A stretch of 42,088 nt of DNA from JACZSB01 sp965372015 (lineage in GTDB: Bacteria > Fidelibacterota > Marinisomatia > SCGC-AAA003-L08 > TS1B11), in contig CBDVAP010000009.1 of the NCBI GenBank assembly GCA_965372015.1, positions 1 to 42,088 on the forward strand. The letters run 5' to 3'. The stretch's first letter is position 1, and every line of letters begins with the position of its first letter. Made by a program: the position numbers and the translations under genes. Positions 1 through 8,300 of this stretch are shown here, one piece after another. Below the pieces are notes generated by a model, which worked only from the letters and a program-made list of their open reading frames with translations, did no database searches and was not told the DNA's origin.

Positions 1-90
1 TTCAGTTCATGTGCCTCCCGTCGTGAAATACAAAAAGGGGCAGGAAAACGGGGCAGGAATTTGACCCATGGTGACCAGTGGTGACGAATG
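1..90 (+). repeat. Family A dispersed repeat, copy A1
   Basis: The window opens inside a repeat whose core reads CGTGAAATACAAAAAGGGG, then CAGGAAAACGGGGCAGG and a TTTGACC...TGGTGACC tail. The same core recurs near 1149, 11051, 13448, 14505 and 16688, always on the plus strand. It is followed here by a degenerate IS left end. No coding function is seen. Confidence 0.75.
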
Positions 91-99
91 GTTCCGGTG

Positions 100-146
100 A
101 AGTGTCTCTTAAGTCTTAGCCCATTTCGGACCACGTTGCTCTGTTC
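100..146 (-). repeat. Relic of IS3-type left end
   Basis: The stretch with GTGTCTCTTA and GGACCACGTTGCTCTG matches, in reverse, the left terminal region of the IS element at 40127 (TCAGAGTAATGTGGACCA ... TAAGAGACAC). A similar relic lies at 16815-16862. Both follow a family A copy directly, so they may be parts of one composite element. Confidence 0.45.
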
Positions 147-216
147 CTGAACAGAGGGGATCAAGTGACTGTATGTATTCAATGTGCCTTGAATGTCGCT
201 ATGCCCAAGATTGGTG

Positions 217-945
217 TTAACTACGAGATATAGAGTTCGTTATGACGGGCATCCGAAACTTCCATGTACTCCAAAGCTCTGCATTCTCGATTAGCTCAGT
301 CATGAATTGAGCAACATTAGATCGCGTGGTAGGATGGCCTGCAAAGATACTCGTGACTGGGGACTCTTTGATGTCGTACGGAGAAACCTCAGCGTCGATT
401 AACGAGTCTGGACGAACAACGCACCATTCGACGTGATTGTTCTCTTTACCCACGGTGCTACGTAGGTGCTCAGCCGCAGTTTCATTATCCCTTTGCGGAG
501 GCAAAGTGTGACGCAAGAGGGTAAGTAGTCCCCGTTCAATCCAGGTCCTCTTCTCTCCGAGATCGGGATTCTGGACACCAACTGTGTTCATAAGAATGAA
601 TTTGGTAGGTTTGGATGGTCTATTCTTTTCGACTGCGTTACATAAGCGTCGCGTTGCGTCTGTGCATAGCTTTCTCGGCTTTCCAAATATTCCTTTGAAA
701 TTCGGGACATGTCCTAGGCACGAGACAACTACATCACAGTCCTTTACATGCTCTGCCATCTCCTCATCAGTCAAGTCGAGAACGCTAGCCTCTATGACCG
801 TCGTGTTTGGGTTTTCCAAAACCTCGGCGGGGAGTTTGCGAGACGAGCGGACAATAACGCGAACTTTGTAATTCTTGCCCAGCAACTGTTCGACTAGGGG
901 TCGTCCTGTCTTGCCGGTGGCTCCAACCACTAATATGATCATCAT
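217..945 (-). CDS. NAD(P)-binding Rossmann-fold protein (atypical SDR)
   Basis: A 242-residue protein that begins with a nucleotide-binding glycine motif GATGKTG (residues 8-14) after a hydrophobic strand, followed by a basic VRSSRK stretch typical of NADP-preferring NmrA/atypical SDR proteins. It has VVSCLG near residue 75 and VVRPDSL near 178, both common in NAD(P)H-binding epimerase-like proteins. There is no clear YxxxK catalytic pair, so the substrate is unknown and it could be a reductase or a redox sensor. The start at 945 is preceded by GAAAGAGGAC, an acceptable ribosome binding site. It stands alone on the minus strand between repeat relics, with no operon partner. Confidence 0.8.
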   Translation of the reverse strand: MMIILVVGATGKTGRPLVEQLLGKNYKVRVIVRSSRKLPAEVLENPNTTVIEASVLDLTDEEMAEHVKDCDVVVSCLGHVPNFKGIFGKPRKLCTDATRRLCNAVEKNRPSKPTKFILMNTVGVQNPDLGEKRTWIERGLLTLLRHTLPPQRDNETAAEHLRSTVGKENNHVEWCVVRPDSLIDAEVSPYDIKESPVTSIFAGHPTTRSNVAQFMTELIENAELWSTWKFRMPVITNSISRS

Positions 946-1011
946 TGGTGTCCTCTTTCGGTGTAAATGGATAAGAGTTCATACAAGGTCATCAAACGTG
1001 ATCTAGTATGC

Positions 1012-1087
1012 CGTCAATGTAATGTAGTCCAGTAGTGTTCAATACTAAGAGAGACGATTCACGTTTCCAAGGTTTATCTCACGCCCC
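1012..1087 (+). repeat. Solo IS3-type right end (family B, copy B1)
   Basis: CGTCAATGTAATGTAGTCC, CTAAGAGAGAC and GTTTCCAAGG match the reverse complement of the right end of the IS at 40127-41612 (CGTCAAAGTAATGTGGTCC, CTAAGAGATAC, GGTTCCAAGG). No transposase accompanies it, so it is a solo end or scar. It is the only solo copy carrying the same outermost sequence as that IS. Confidence 0.65.
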
Positions 1088-1148
1088 CATTGAAGCGGCT
1101 CACTACATCAACATTGTCCGGTCGGTGACGGAGATATTAAAAGAACAC

Positions 1149-1225
1149 GGCTCCCCCATCGTGAAATACAAAATGGGGCCGGAAAACGGGGCAGGGATTT
1201 GACCGGTGGTGACCAGTGGTAACAA
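1149..1225 (+). repeat. Family A dispersed repeat, copy A2
   Basis: CCCATCGTGAAATACAAAAT followed by GGAAAACGGGGCAGGGATT and two GTGACC-like words. It runs directly into an inverted family B end, giving the order family A, then CTTCAGAG, then an inverted IS end. The same order is seen at 11051-11292. Confidence 0.75.
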
Positions 1226-1229
1226 ATCA

Positions 1230-1327
1230 GGATGCTTCAGAGCAGGCGTGAACTAAACCTTGGAAACATGAAATGTCTCTCTTAGTTTTTGGTCGTAAAT
1301 GTTCAAAAGGGTCTGAACCGGTATAGA
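1230..1327 (-). repeat. Solo IS-like end (family B, copy B2)
   Basis: Read in reverse it shows GGTTCAGACCCTTTTGAACA, AAAAACTAAGAGAGACATTT and GTTTCCAAGGTTTAG. The inner half matches the IS right end. The outer half (CGGTTCAGACCC) is a second subtype, shared with copies at 2419, 4731, 10860 and 11213. Confidence 0.65.
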
Positions 1328-1377
1328 ACCCACATCAGATCGGGTTGAACAAAAGAAACTCAACTAATGGAGGTGAT

Positions 1378-2166
1378 ATGAAAGTTCTAAAGGGAATTGT
1401 ATTTGCAGTGATCCTTGTTTTGTTCATGGCCTGCAGCAGCCGACATGAGATCCTGATTACAGCACACCGCGGTGCTTCCGGACGCGCCCCTGAAAACACC
1501 ATGTCCGCATACCTGTTGGCCATCGAAATGGGTTCCGACTTTGCTGAATTGGATGTCCAGGAAACTGCAGATGACGTCTTAATTCTTTACCATGACAGTA
1601 CCTATGAACGCACCGCCGGTGTGGTGGCCAATGTATGGGATCTGTCCTTTGACAGTATCAAAGGCTTTGATGTTGGATCCTGGAAGAGTGCGGACTACCA
1701 TGCAGAGCCGATACCGTTGTTCAGTGATATCATCGATTCCGTGAGCGGGCGCATGTTCCTGAACGTGGAGATCAAGATGAATGGGTATCAGGACGGTCTC
1801 ACCGAGCATGTCGTCCGGGTGATTGCGGAAAAGGAATTTGGCGAAAAATGCATTGTGACATCCTTCGACTTTGATGCCATCGATAAGGTCCGCAAGATGA
1901 ATCCTGCTCTCAAGGTTGGTTACATCTTCTCAAAAATGCCGGAAGATATGGACGTTTTCAGTGCGGATGTGGACTTGCTTAGTGTGAAGAACAAAATGGT
2001 TACTGCTGAAATCGTAGCGCAAGCACATAAGGCTGGTAAAGAGGTCCACGTCTGGGGTAAGGTAGATAACCCTGACGAGATGGAACGTCTACGAGATCTC
2101 AAGATAGACAATGTCATTACCAATCACCCAGATCGGTGGCGAAAATTTCTGAATGAGAAAAGGTGA
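1378..2166 (+). CDS. Glycerophosphodiester phosphodiesterase, lipoprotein
   Basis: This enzyme hydrolyses glycerophosphodiesters to glycerol-3-phosphate and an alcohol, here probably at the outer face of a membrane. The start at 1378 is chosen over an in-frame ATG at 1345 because GGAGGTGAT lies directly before it and the protein then opens with a lipoprotein signal (hydrophobic run, lipobox LFMAC, Cys19). The GDPD signature HRGASGRAPENT follows at residues 30-41, with His30 and Arg31 catalytic. Downstream are the acidic ELD pair, the second histidine in YHDSTYERT, and the C-terminal VITNHPDRW typical of the family. Length (262 residues) is normal. The next gene overlaps its stop or starts shortly after it, so the two were probably co-transcribed. 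Confidence 0.92.
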   Translation: MKVLKGIVFAVILVLFMACSSRHEILITAHRGASGRAPENTMSAYLLAIEMGSDFAELDVQETADDVLILYHDSTYERTAGVVANVWDLSFDSIKGFDVGSWKSADYHAEPIPLFSDIIDSVSGRMFLNVEIKMNGYQDGLTEHVVRVIAEKEFGEKCIVTSFDFDAIDKVRKMNPALKVGYIFSKMPEDMDVFSADVDLLSVKNKMVTAEIVAQAHKAGKEVHVWGKVDNPDEMERLRDLKIDNVITNHPDRWRKFLNEKR

Positions 2167-2189
2167 TAATTTTTCAGAATAGAAAAATC

Positions 2190-2456
2190 ATGGCCCGGTC
2201 GCTCATTCCCGCGCTCTTTTTTGTTTTTCTCTTGAGTGTGTGCCAGGTACGCCGGAATGATGCACAGACTCCCGTCTTTACATACGAACTTGAAGCGATT
2301 TTCGAGGTGTCGGGACGGCAAGGTATTGCAACGGATGGCCGTTCTTATGTTGTCAGTGGCAGCCAAGCGCTATGCCGGTATTCCCTTGATGGTGAGTTAG
2401 TTTACAGCAATGTGGGTTCTGTACAAGTTCAGATCCTTTTAGACATCTGGGGCTAA
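2190..2456 (+). pseudogene. Secreted protein, N-terminal fragment truncated by a repeat
   Basis: The reading frame opens with a signal peptide (RSLIPALFFVFLLSVC) and then a short stretch, GRQGIATDGRSYVVSGS...YSLDGEL, that resembles the first blade of a beta-propeller-like secreted protein. Native-looking sequence stops near 2411. The last 12 or so codons are translated from the family B repeat that begins about 2419. So this is the head of a gene whose remainder was lost. An in-frame GTG at 2163 overlapping the previous stop is possible, but the ATG at 2190 places the signal peptide correctly. Function unknown. Confidence 0.6.
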
Positions 2457-2502
2457 AAACTAGGAGAAGCATTCTGCGTTTCCAAGGTTTAATTCACGCC
2501 AC
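2419..2502 (+). repeat. Solo IS-like end (family B, copy B3)
   Basis: GTTCAGATCCTTTTAGACAT, GGCTAAAAACTAGGAGAAGC and GTTTCCAAGGTTTAATTCAC match the other family B copies. It cuts off the upstream secreted-protein gene. The 50 bases between it and the next gene's stop show nothing recognisable. Confidence 0.65.
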
Positions 2503-2555
2503 AGCCTGAACCATCGCATCTTTGACTAGTGACAGCGCCAATAAGATCACTGGTT

Positions 2556-3572
2556 TCACGATACCACCTTTACTGGTCTGTTCTGCTCATAGGATTGCTG
2601 GGCTGCCAGGGCGATTTTGACGGCCGCCAGTGCGTCTTCCCCGGATACCAGCGTTGGCGTCCGGTCGCGCACACTGGAAAAAAACGCTCGCATTTCTGCG
2701 ATGAAGGCTGCCTCGTATCGCTCAACGAAGGAATAATGCGGTTTGTCGGTAAACACGCCTTCGGCAGTACTTAGCACAGTGTTGGTGGGGGTAGTGTTGC
2801 GGGCACTGATACTGCCCTTTGAGCCAAAAACTTCCACCTGCTGGTCGTAGCCGTAATTAGTCTCGCGGCTGAGGTCGATGATGCAGAGCGCACCATTGGT
2901 GAGTTTGAGTGTGATGAGGGCTGTGTCGATATCACCAACCCTTTCGATCTCCGGGTCTATCAGCACCGCTCCCGCGGCATAGACTTCTTCCACCTCGCTG
3001 CCGCTCATAAAGCGGACATTGTCGAAATCATGGATGCTGAAATCCACGAAGAGGCCACCTGAATCCAGGAGATAAGCCAGATCGGGTCTGAGGGGGTCGC
3101 GGCTAGTGATCCTGATGATATGGGGTGTGCCGATCTTACCAGAGGTGACGGCCGCCTTTAAAGTGGCGAAATCCGGGTCGAACCGGCGGTTGAAACCCAC
3201 CTGGAGATTAACCCCGGCAGACTTGACAGCTGAAACGGCCTCGGTGATGGCCTCAGGCTTAAAGGCGACGGGCTTCTCGCAGAAGATCTGTTTACCTGCT
3301 TGCGCCGCGGCGCATATTAGAGCGACGTGGGCTGTTGAGGAAGCCGCAATTACCACGGCCTCGATCTCTGGATCATTCAAGACCGTATACTCGTTGAGGG
3401 AGCGTACTGGAATGCCCTTATTTTCCGCCCAGCTCTCATCCAACTTGAGATCAGCGACTGCTTTCAGGAATACATCTGGTATGTGAGATACAATATTATT
3501 TGCATGCATCTTACCGATGCGTCCCGCACCGATCAGTCCTGCAACGATCTGACTCTTCGCCATAGTTTTCAT
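2556..3572 (-). CDS. iolG: Gfo/Idh/MocA oxidoreductase, inositol 2-dehydrogenase-like
   Basis: NAD(P)-dependent dehydrogenase of 338 residues. The N-terminal Rossmann motif GLIGAGRIGKMHA (about residues 12-24) binds the dinucleotide. CEKPVAF near residue 98 carries the family Glu-Lys-Pro with the catalytic lysine. SIHDFDNVRFM near residue 180 carries the Asp/His pair used in inositol dehydrogenases. Wording and length fit inositol 2-dehydrogenase, which oxidises myo-inositol to scyllo-inosose, but other sugar or polyol substrates are possible. It starts at 3572 behind ATCGAGGT; a second Met lies three codons in. Upstream on the same strand is a sugar-binding lipoprotein and the tail of a permease, so it was part of a carbohydrate or inositol uptake operon that is now broken. 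Confidence 0.85.
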   Translation of the reverse strand: MKTMAKSQIVAGLIGAGRIGKMHANNIVSHIPDVFLKAVADLKLDESWAENKGIPVRSLNEYTVLNDPEIEAVVIAASSTAHVALICAAAQAGKQIFCEKPVAFKPEAITEAVSAVKSAGVNLQVGFNRRFDPDFATLKAAVTSGKIGTPHIIRITSRDPLRPDLAYLLDSGGLFVDFSIHDFDNVRFMSGSEVEEVYAAGAVLIDPEIERVGDIDTALITLKLTNGALCIIDLSRETNYGYDQQVEVFGSKGSISARNTTPTNTVLSTAEGVFTDKPHYSFVERYEAAFIAEMRAFFSSVRDRTPTLVSGEDALAAVKIALAAQQSYEQNRPVKVVS

Positions 3573-3624
3573 ACCTCGATCTTAAACTAGAGGTGATTGG
3601 TATTTTTCATCATGAACTCCCTGT

Positions 3625-4602
3625 TTATTCCTCAATGGGGGGAGTCGCGGCAGAATCTGTACTCCGTCTGGTGATCAGTTCGATTCTGACCGGTATTTCT
3701 GCGGGGATACTTTGCCCGTCCAGTAGACGATACGCAGTTTCAACAGCGAGTTTTCCCATGTCATAAGGATACTGGGCCACGGAACCGTTTATGGTACCCT
3801 GCAATATGGCCGCCCGCGCTTCGGGGAGCGCATCAAAACTTACCAGGATCAGGTCGCCGGTCCTTCCGGCGGCGGCAATGGCCTCAATTGCCCCTAAGGC
3901 CATCAGGTCGCTGCACGTAAACAGCGCCTGTATCTCGGGATGGGACTGAAGGATGTTCTGGAAGACATTGAATCCCTGGTCTCTCTCCCAGTTGGCCGTC
4001 TGGGAGGCCACAATTTCAATCCCCGGGATCTGGTCCACGACCTCATGGAAGCCGCTCAGCCGTGAGTCACCGGTCTCGTGGCCGGGAATTCCCTCTAGGA
4101 TAGCCACCTTGCCTTCACCCCCTAGCAGCTTAACAACGTATTTAGCGGCAATCCTTCCGCCTTCCACGTTATCTGATCCGATGAAAGTAGCTACCTGACC
4201 GCCGGCTTCCTCAAGCGTTGCTGCATCCACACGGGTATCAACCACAAGGATGGGGATACCGGCCCTATTGGCCTTCACAATGGCTGGTACGATTTCCCTG
4301 GAACCGCTGGGGGTTACGCAAATGGCGTCTACTTTCAACTGTATCAGGTTTTCAACGATTTGCATCTGCTTTTCAACGTCCAGCTCACGTTCGGCTGCTT
4401 GCGCGATCAGGTTTGCCCCCAATCTTGAGGCGGCATCCTCAGCACCCTTCTGCATGTCGATGAAAAAGGGACTATTCAGAGTCTTCATCACCAGGGCAAC
4501 GGTGAGACCCTCGGCCGCCGGCTTGTCGCCACGTCCGCAGGTGGTGAAAGTGATAAGTAATGCTCCGGCCAGGAGAAAGATGATGTGTCTGCATTTTTTC
4601 AT
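3625..4602 (-). CDS. Sugar/inositol ABC transporter substrate-binding lipoprotein
   Basis: A 325-residue RbsB-like periplasmic binding protein (Peripla_BP_4 type). It opens with a lipoprotein signal ending ITFTTC (Cys22). The mature part begins with LTVALVMKTLNSPFF and has the QMQIVENLIQLKVDAICVTPSG and FTCSDLMALGAIEAI segments typical of ribose/inositol-type binding proteins. It would capture a sugar or polyol and hand it to an RbsC-type permease. A site AGAAAGGTG precedes the start at 4602. The matching permease survives only as a C-terminal tail just upstream and no ATPase is visible, so this transporter cannot work from this locus alone. The exact substrate is not readable; inositol is suggested only by the neighbouring dehydrogenase. 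Confidence 0.85.
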   Translation of the reverse strand: MKKCRHIIFLLAGALLITFTTCGRGDKPAAEGLTVALVMKTLNSPFFIDMQKGAEDAASRLGANLIAQAAERELDVEKQMQIVENLIQLKVDAICVTPSGSREIVPAIVKANRAGIPILVVDTRVDAATLEEAGGQVATFIGSDNVEGGRIAAKYVVKLLGGEGKVAILEGIPGHETGDSRLSGFHEVVDQIPGIEIVASQTANWERDQGFNVFQNILQSHPEIQALFTCSDLMALGAIEAIAAAGRTGDLILVSFDALPEARAAILQGTINGSVAQYPYDMGKLAVETAYRLLDGQSIPAEIPVRIELITRRSTDSAATPPIEE

Positions 4603-4620
4603 CTTCGGATGTACACCTTT

Positions 4621-4731
4621 CTATTTCCGCTGTTTCTTCAAGGCCATATCCATCAACACGGCAATGATGATCACGGAACCGACGACTATTCGCTGCACAA
4701 AGGAGGAAACTCCAAAAAGAATGAGCCCGTG
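4621..4731 (-). pseudogene. RbsC-type ABC permease, C-terminal remnant
   Basis: Thirty-six codons before a TAG stop translate to HGLILFGVSSFVQRIVVGS followed by VIIIAVLMDM and ALKKQRK. This is the classic last helix and basic tail of ribose/inositol-type ABC permeases. The frame ends exactly where the family B repeat begins at 4731, so the rest of the gene, and presumably the ATPase gene, has been lost. It lies 18 bases upstream of the binding-protein gene on the same strand, as expected for the original operon. Too short to appear as an ordinary gene call. Confidence 0.75.
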
Positions 4732-4812
4732 TATCGGTTCAGACCCTTTTGGACATTTAGAGCCAAAAACTAAGAAAGGCATTTCGCGTTTCCAAGGTTT
4801 TTCTCACGCCTC
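4731..4812 (+). repeat. Solo IS-like end (family B, copy B4) joining two gene relics
   Basis: TATCGGTTCAGACCCTTTTG, GCCAAAAACTAAGAAAGGC and GCGTTTCCAAGG match the family B consensus. The following CCTCATCTGAAG also matches sequence inside the 3' part of the IS3 transposase gene (reverse of CTTCAGATGAGG near 41530). One side abuts the permease remnant and the other a sorting-domain remnant, so it marks a deletion or rearrangement junction. Confidence 0.7.
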
Positions 4813-4830
4813 ATCTGAAGCGTCCCGCGC

Positions 4831-4896
4831 ATTTACATAGCCCGACTTGTGACACCCGAGCACACCAAATCAGTCAAGATGGTGCTCCTGAAGTAG
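4831..4896 (+). pseudogene. Relic of a type IX sorting-domain 3' end (family C, copy C1)
   Basis: Twenty-one sense codons and a TAG stop translate as IYIARLVTPEH then TKSVKMVLLK. This is nearly the same as the last residues of the LRR protein (IYIARFITPEY, TKSIKMLLLK). Nothing upstream keeps the frame: the family B repeat lies directly before it. It is the tail of a lost secreted-protein gene. Confidence 0.75.
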
Positions 4897-5330
4897 GACC
4901 AAATCCAAGTTAGCGCCGGATTTCCGGATACGGGTTGGATACGCAAATTGATTTATCGACGGAAGGATACGCTTTGGGCAATTTGGTTGCAGATGGTTTT
5001 CGGCCGGTGCTAGCATCAGTTGGGCTGGTTGGCTCCCTCTCCTTTTGCGACTGGGCTCAATGTCCAATCAGCTATCGGCGGCTCAGGTTACCCATGCCTG
5101 GGCCGCTTTATTTTCGTCCTTGTCCTGTTGTTGACACAAATTTTTTGAAGCGCACCGCCGGCACCTCATCTGATCCCGGATCGGCAGGGTAAAATGTAAT
5201 ATTGATCACATAAAGTGAACGCAACTGGGGTACTTTAACACGACGCCGGTGTCTTAATAATTCCTTGTACCATGGTGTGGGATTGCTCTAATATGAGTAC
5301 CAACCGTTTCAGAGAGAAGGAGCCCCACCT
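4897..5330. other. Gene-free stretch before the LRR gene, with one family E copy
   Basis: About 430 bases. Apart from the family E repeat (5072-5125) I see no supported gene. An 85-codon open frame at 4935-5192 has no ribosome site, runs through the repeat and shows no protein-like pattern. The upstream leader of the LRR gene has AGAGAGAAGGAGCC at about 5311-5324, a good ribosome binding site. Confidence 0.5.
5072..5125 (+). repeat. Family E repeat, copy 1
   Basis: CAGCTATCGGCGGCTCAGG ... CCTGGGCCGCTTTATTTTCG closely matches 16574-16631 (CAGCTATCAGCGGATCAGG ... CCTGGGCCGTTTATTTCG). Two copies in non-coding sequence, same strand. Nature unknown. Confidence 0.5.
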
Positions 5331-8300
5331 ATGGCAAATCGCACTCTCCAGCTAATTACTTTACTGGGCATATTATCTTTATCAACTCTGTCGGCTCAGG
5401 CACCGGATAGCCTCTGGTCGAAAACATTCGGTGGCATACAATCAGAAATGTTCAATTCAATTGACCCGCTCCCCGGTGGTGGGTTTATCCTGGGTGGACA
5501 TACGGAATCAAATGCGGATACGCTAAGAAATTATTGGCTGGTCCGGCTGAATACTGCCGGCGATGATACACTGTGGGCCAAGGCTTTTGTTAATGATACA
5601 TCCGCAGGTGGCGACGGATCCGAAGGCCGCATGGCCATCGCCACTTCCGAGGGCGGCGCCGTGATCGTAGGTACCGGAGATCCCAGGATCATCAAAACTA
5701 ACAGCGATGGTGTTCTTCAATGGCAACTTGGAGAAACCGAACTAGATGGGGGTATCCTTGGGATTGAAGAAACCGGTGATGGCGGTTTTATAGCCTGCGG
5801 GTATAATGATTCTGGCCCAGCTGGTGGTGCCAGCATCGCAAGAATTACTGCTGCCGGAGCAGTCACCTGGGAGAAATCATATGGCCCTGCATATCAATCC
5901 TACCTAATGTCGATTACCGAATTGAGCACTGGAGAGTTTGCTGCGGCCGGCACTCATCGCACGTTGGAAGCAGATAATAGTGGTGATGGCTGGCTGTTTA
6001 TACTATCCGTCACGGGCGATTCAACCGCATCATATTTTTTTGGTGACCCAACCGCGAATAATAATGAAAGATTAAATATAATCAGAGTAACTGATGATGA
6101 CGGCCTCATCCTGCTTGGTGAGCAAACGCTGGATGGGCAAAGCATGACTCCATTTCTCATCAAGACTGATGGAAGCGGTGTGGAGGAGTGGTCAGAAACT
6201 TTTACCGGCCTTGGCATTTCAGAACTTTTTGACGTCATACAAACAAGTGATTTGGGTTTCACCCTGACCGGATATGGCGATCTGACCTTATCGGAAGCCT
6301 TTAATATGCTTGTGATTCATTTGGCTACTGATGGTACGACGGATTGGACCTTGCAGATGAGCGGAAACGATGGGGCCGGCCTTGCATCGACTGAAATCTC
6401 CACCGGTGAGTATCTCGTAGTAGGAGCGGTAATTCCGGAAACGGACGCTCCCATGGACGGTTGGATTGTGCGCCTGGGCACCACTACTGATCCCTTCAAA
6501 GCCGACTCCCTGGCCCTGGTAGCACTATATGACAGCTTGGACGGGGCCAACTGGACCAACCCTTGGACGCTTACGGATCCCGTCTCCACCTGGGATGGCG
6601 TGACCATCTACAATGGAAGAGTTACGCAACTGAGCTTCCTTAATAAAAACTTGTCCGGCTCGATTCCGCCCTCGATTGTTGACCTCACCGCAGTGTGGAA
6701 TCTATCGTTTAACGGCAATCCGGGTCTCGATTCAATCCCCGCCTTTATTGGGGAGATGACAAATCTGTATAACCTGGACTTATCGTTTTGCGCTCTGACC
6801 ACTGTACCCACGGAGCTAGGTAATCTGGAAAATCTTGAATATCTGTACCTCCAAAACAATTCGCTGACGGGCGCCTTTCCGAGCTGGCTGGCTGACCTTT
6901 CAAACTTGCTGACTTTGCGGATCGATAACAACCAATTCACCGGGCCTATCCCAACGGCTGTCAGGACTCTGGCGAACCTCACCACGTTTTGGATCAACAA
7001 CAACCGTTTCAACTTTGCCGATATTGAGCCGCTGGTTGAGGCCGAATGGTCGGTGACCTTGACCTATGCACCCCAGGCGGATGTGGGCACACCGGTAGAT
7101 ACGACGGCCTACCTGGGGCAGCCTTTCAGTATCGAGTTCACGACGCCTGGTACAGCCAATACGTACCAGTGGCAGAAGAACAATGTAAATATTACCGGAG
7201 AAATCGATCCCGTTTTGAGCTTTACCGCCATCGCCTACACGGATTCAGGCAGCTATGATGTCACCATCGAAAACACCATCGCGATTGCCCTGACTCTTTC
7301 CAGCGAGGATATATTTATCCATGTCGTTCTGCCGCCCATTCATTTCGATTCTCTCGCCCTGGTGGCCCTCTACAACAGCACGGACGGCCCCAACTGGACC
7401 AACAACTCCGGCTGGCTTGATCCCGAGACGGTGCTAGCGGACTGGTATGGTGTGACGGTTAATGACGGGCGTGTCACCCAAATCTATTTAGGAGATAATA
7501 ATCTGTCAGGGACGATACCGGAGAGCATTGGTGAATTGGATGCGCTGACCTACTTGAATCTCAGATCGAACAAGATCAACGAATCGATTCCTGCCAACAT
7601 TGGAAACCTAGTCAATTTGACCCAACTCAACCTCCGTCGTAACGAGCTGACAGGCTCAATTCCCCAAGAAATCGGGAACTTGGTTAAACTATCTTATCTG
7701 TCCTTGAACGACAATCTGCTGTCTGGTCAAATCCCGGCCGGGATCGGAAATCTCATCAACCTGTCCAGTCTGTTGCTCAACAACAATCAGCTATCCGGTT
7801 CCATTCCTGGCGACATTGGGAATCTGGACACCCTGACGTCCCTGTCCTTAAGCGGCAACCAGCTATCCGGCCAAATTCCAGCCACTATCGGCCGCCTCAC
7901 GGATCTGCAATTCCTATCACTAGATTTCAACCAGCTTTCCGATACCATCACCTCTGAGATTGGAAATCTGACTGAGTTGATACAGCTGCGCCTGGAACGC
8001 AACCAGCTAAGCGGTTCCATTCCCGCCTCCGTGAGCAATTTGACCAAAATGACATACCTGTTGCTAGGGAGCAATCAACTAACCGGCAATATACCGCCAG
8101 GAATCGGCAACGATACCAGTCTGACCATCCTGGACCTGTCCAATAATCAGCTAACCGGCCCTATCCCTACTGAACTGGGGAACCTGGTGAACCTCGATGC
8201 CCTCTACCTGAATATGAACCAGTTATCCGGTACTGTTCCCGCTGAACTGGGGAACCTGACTAATTGCACTTATTTATATATGCAATACAACCAACTAACC

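Noticed and set aside
4935..5192. 85-codon open frame upstream of the LRR gene
   Set aside because: It runs through the family E repeat, has no ribosome site and shows no protein-like pattern.
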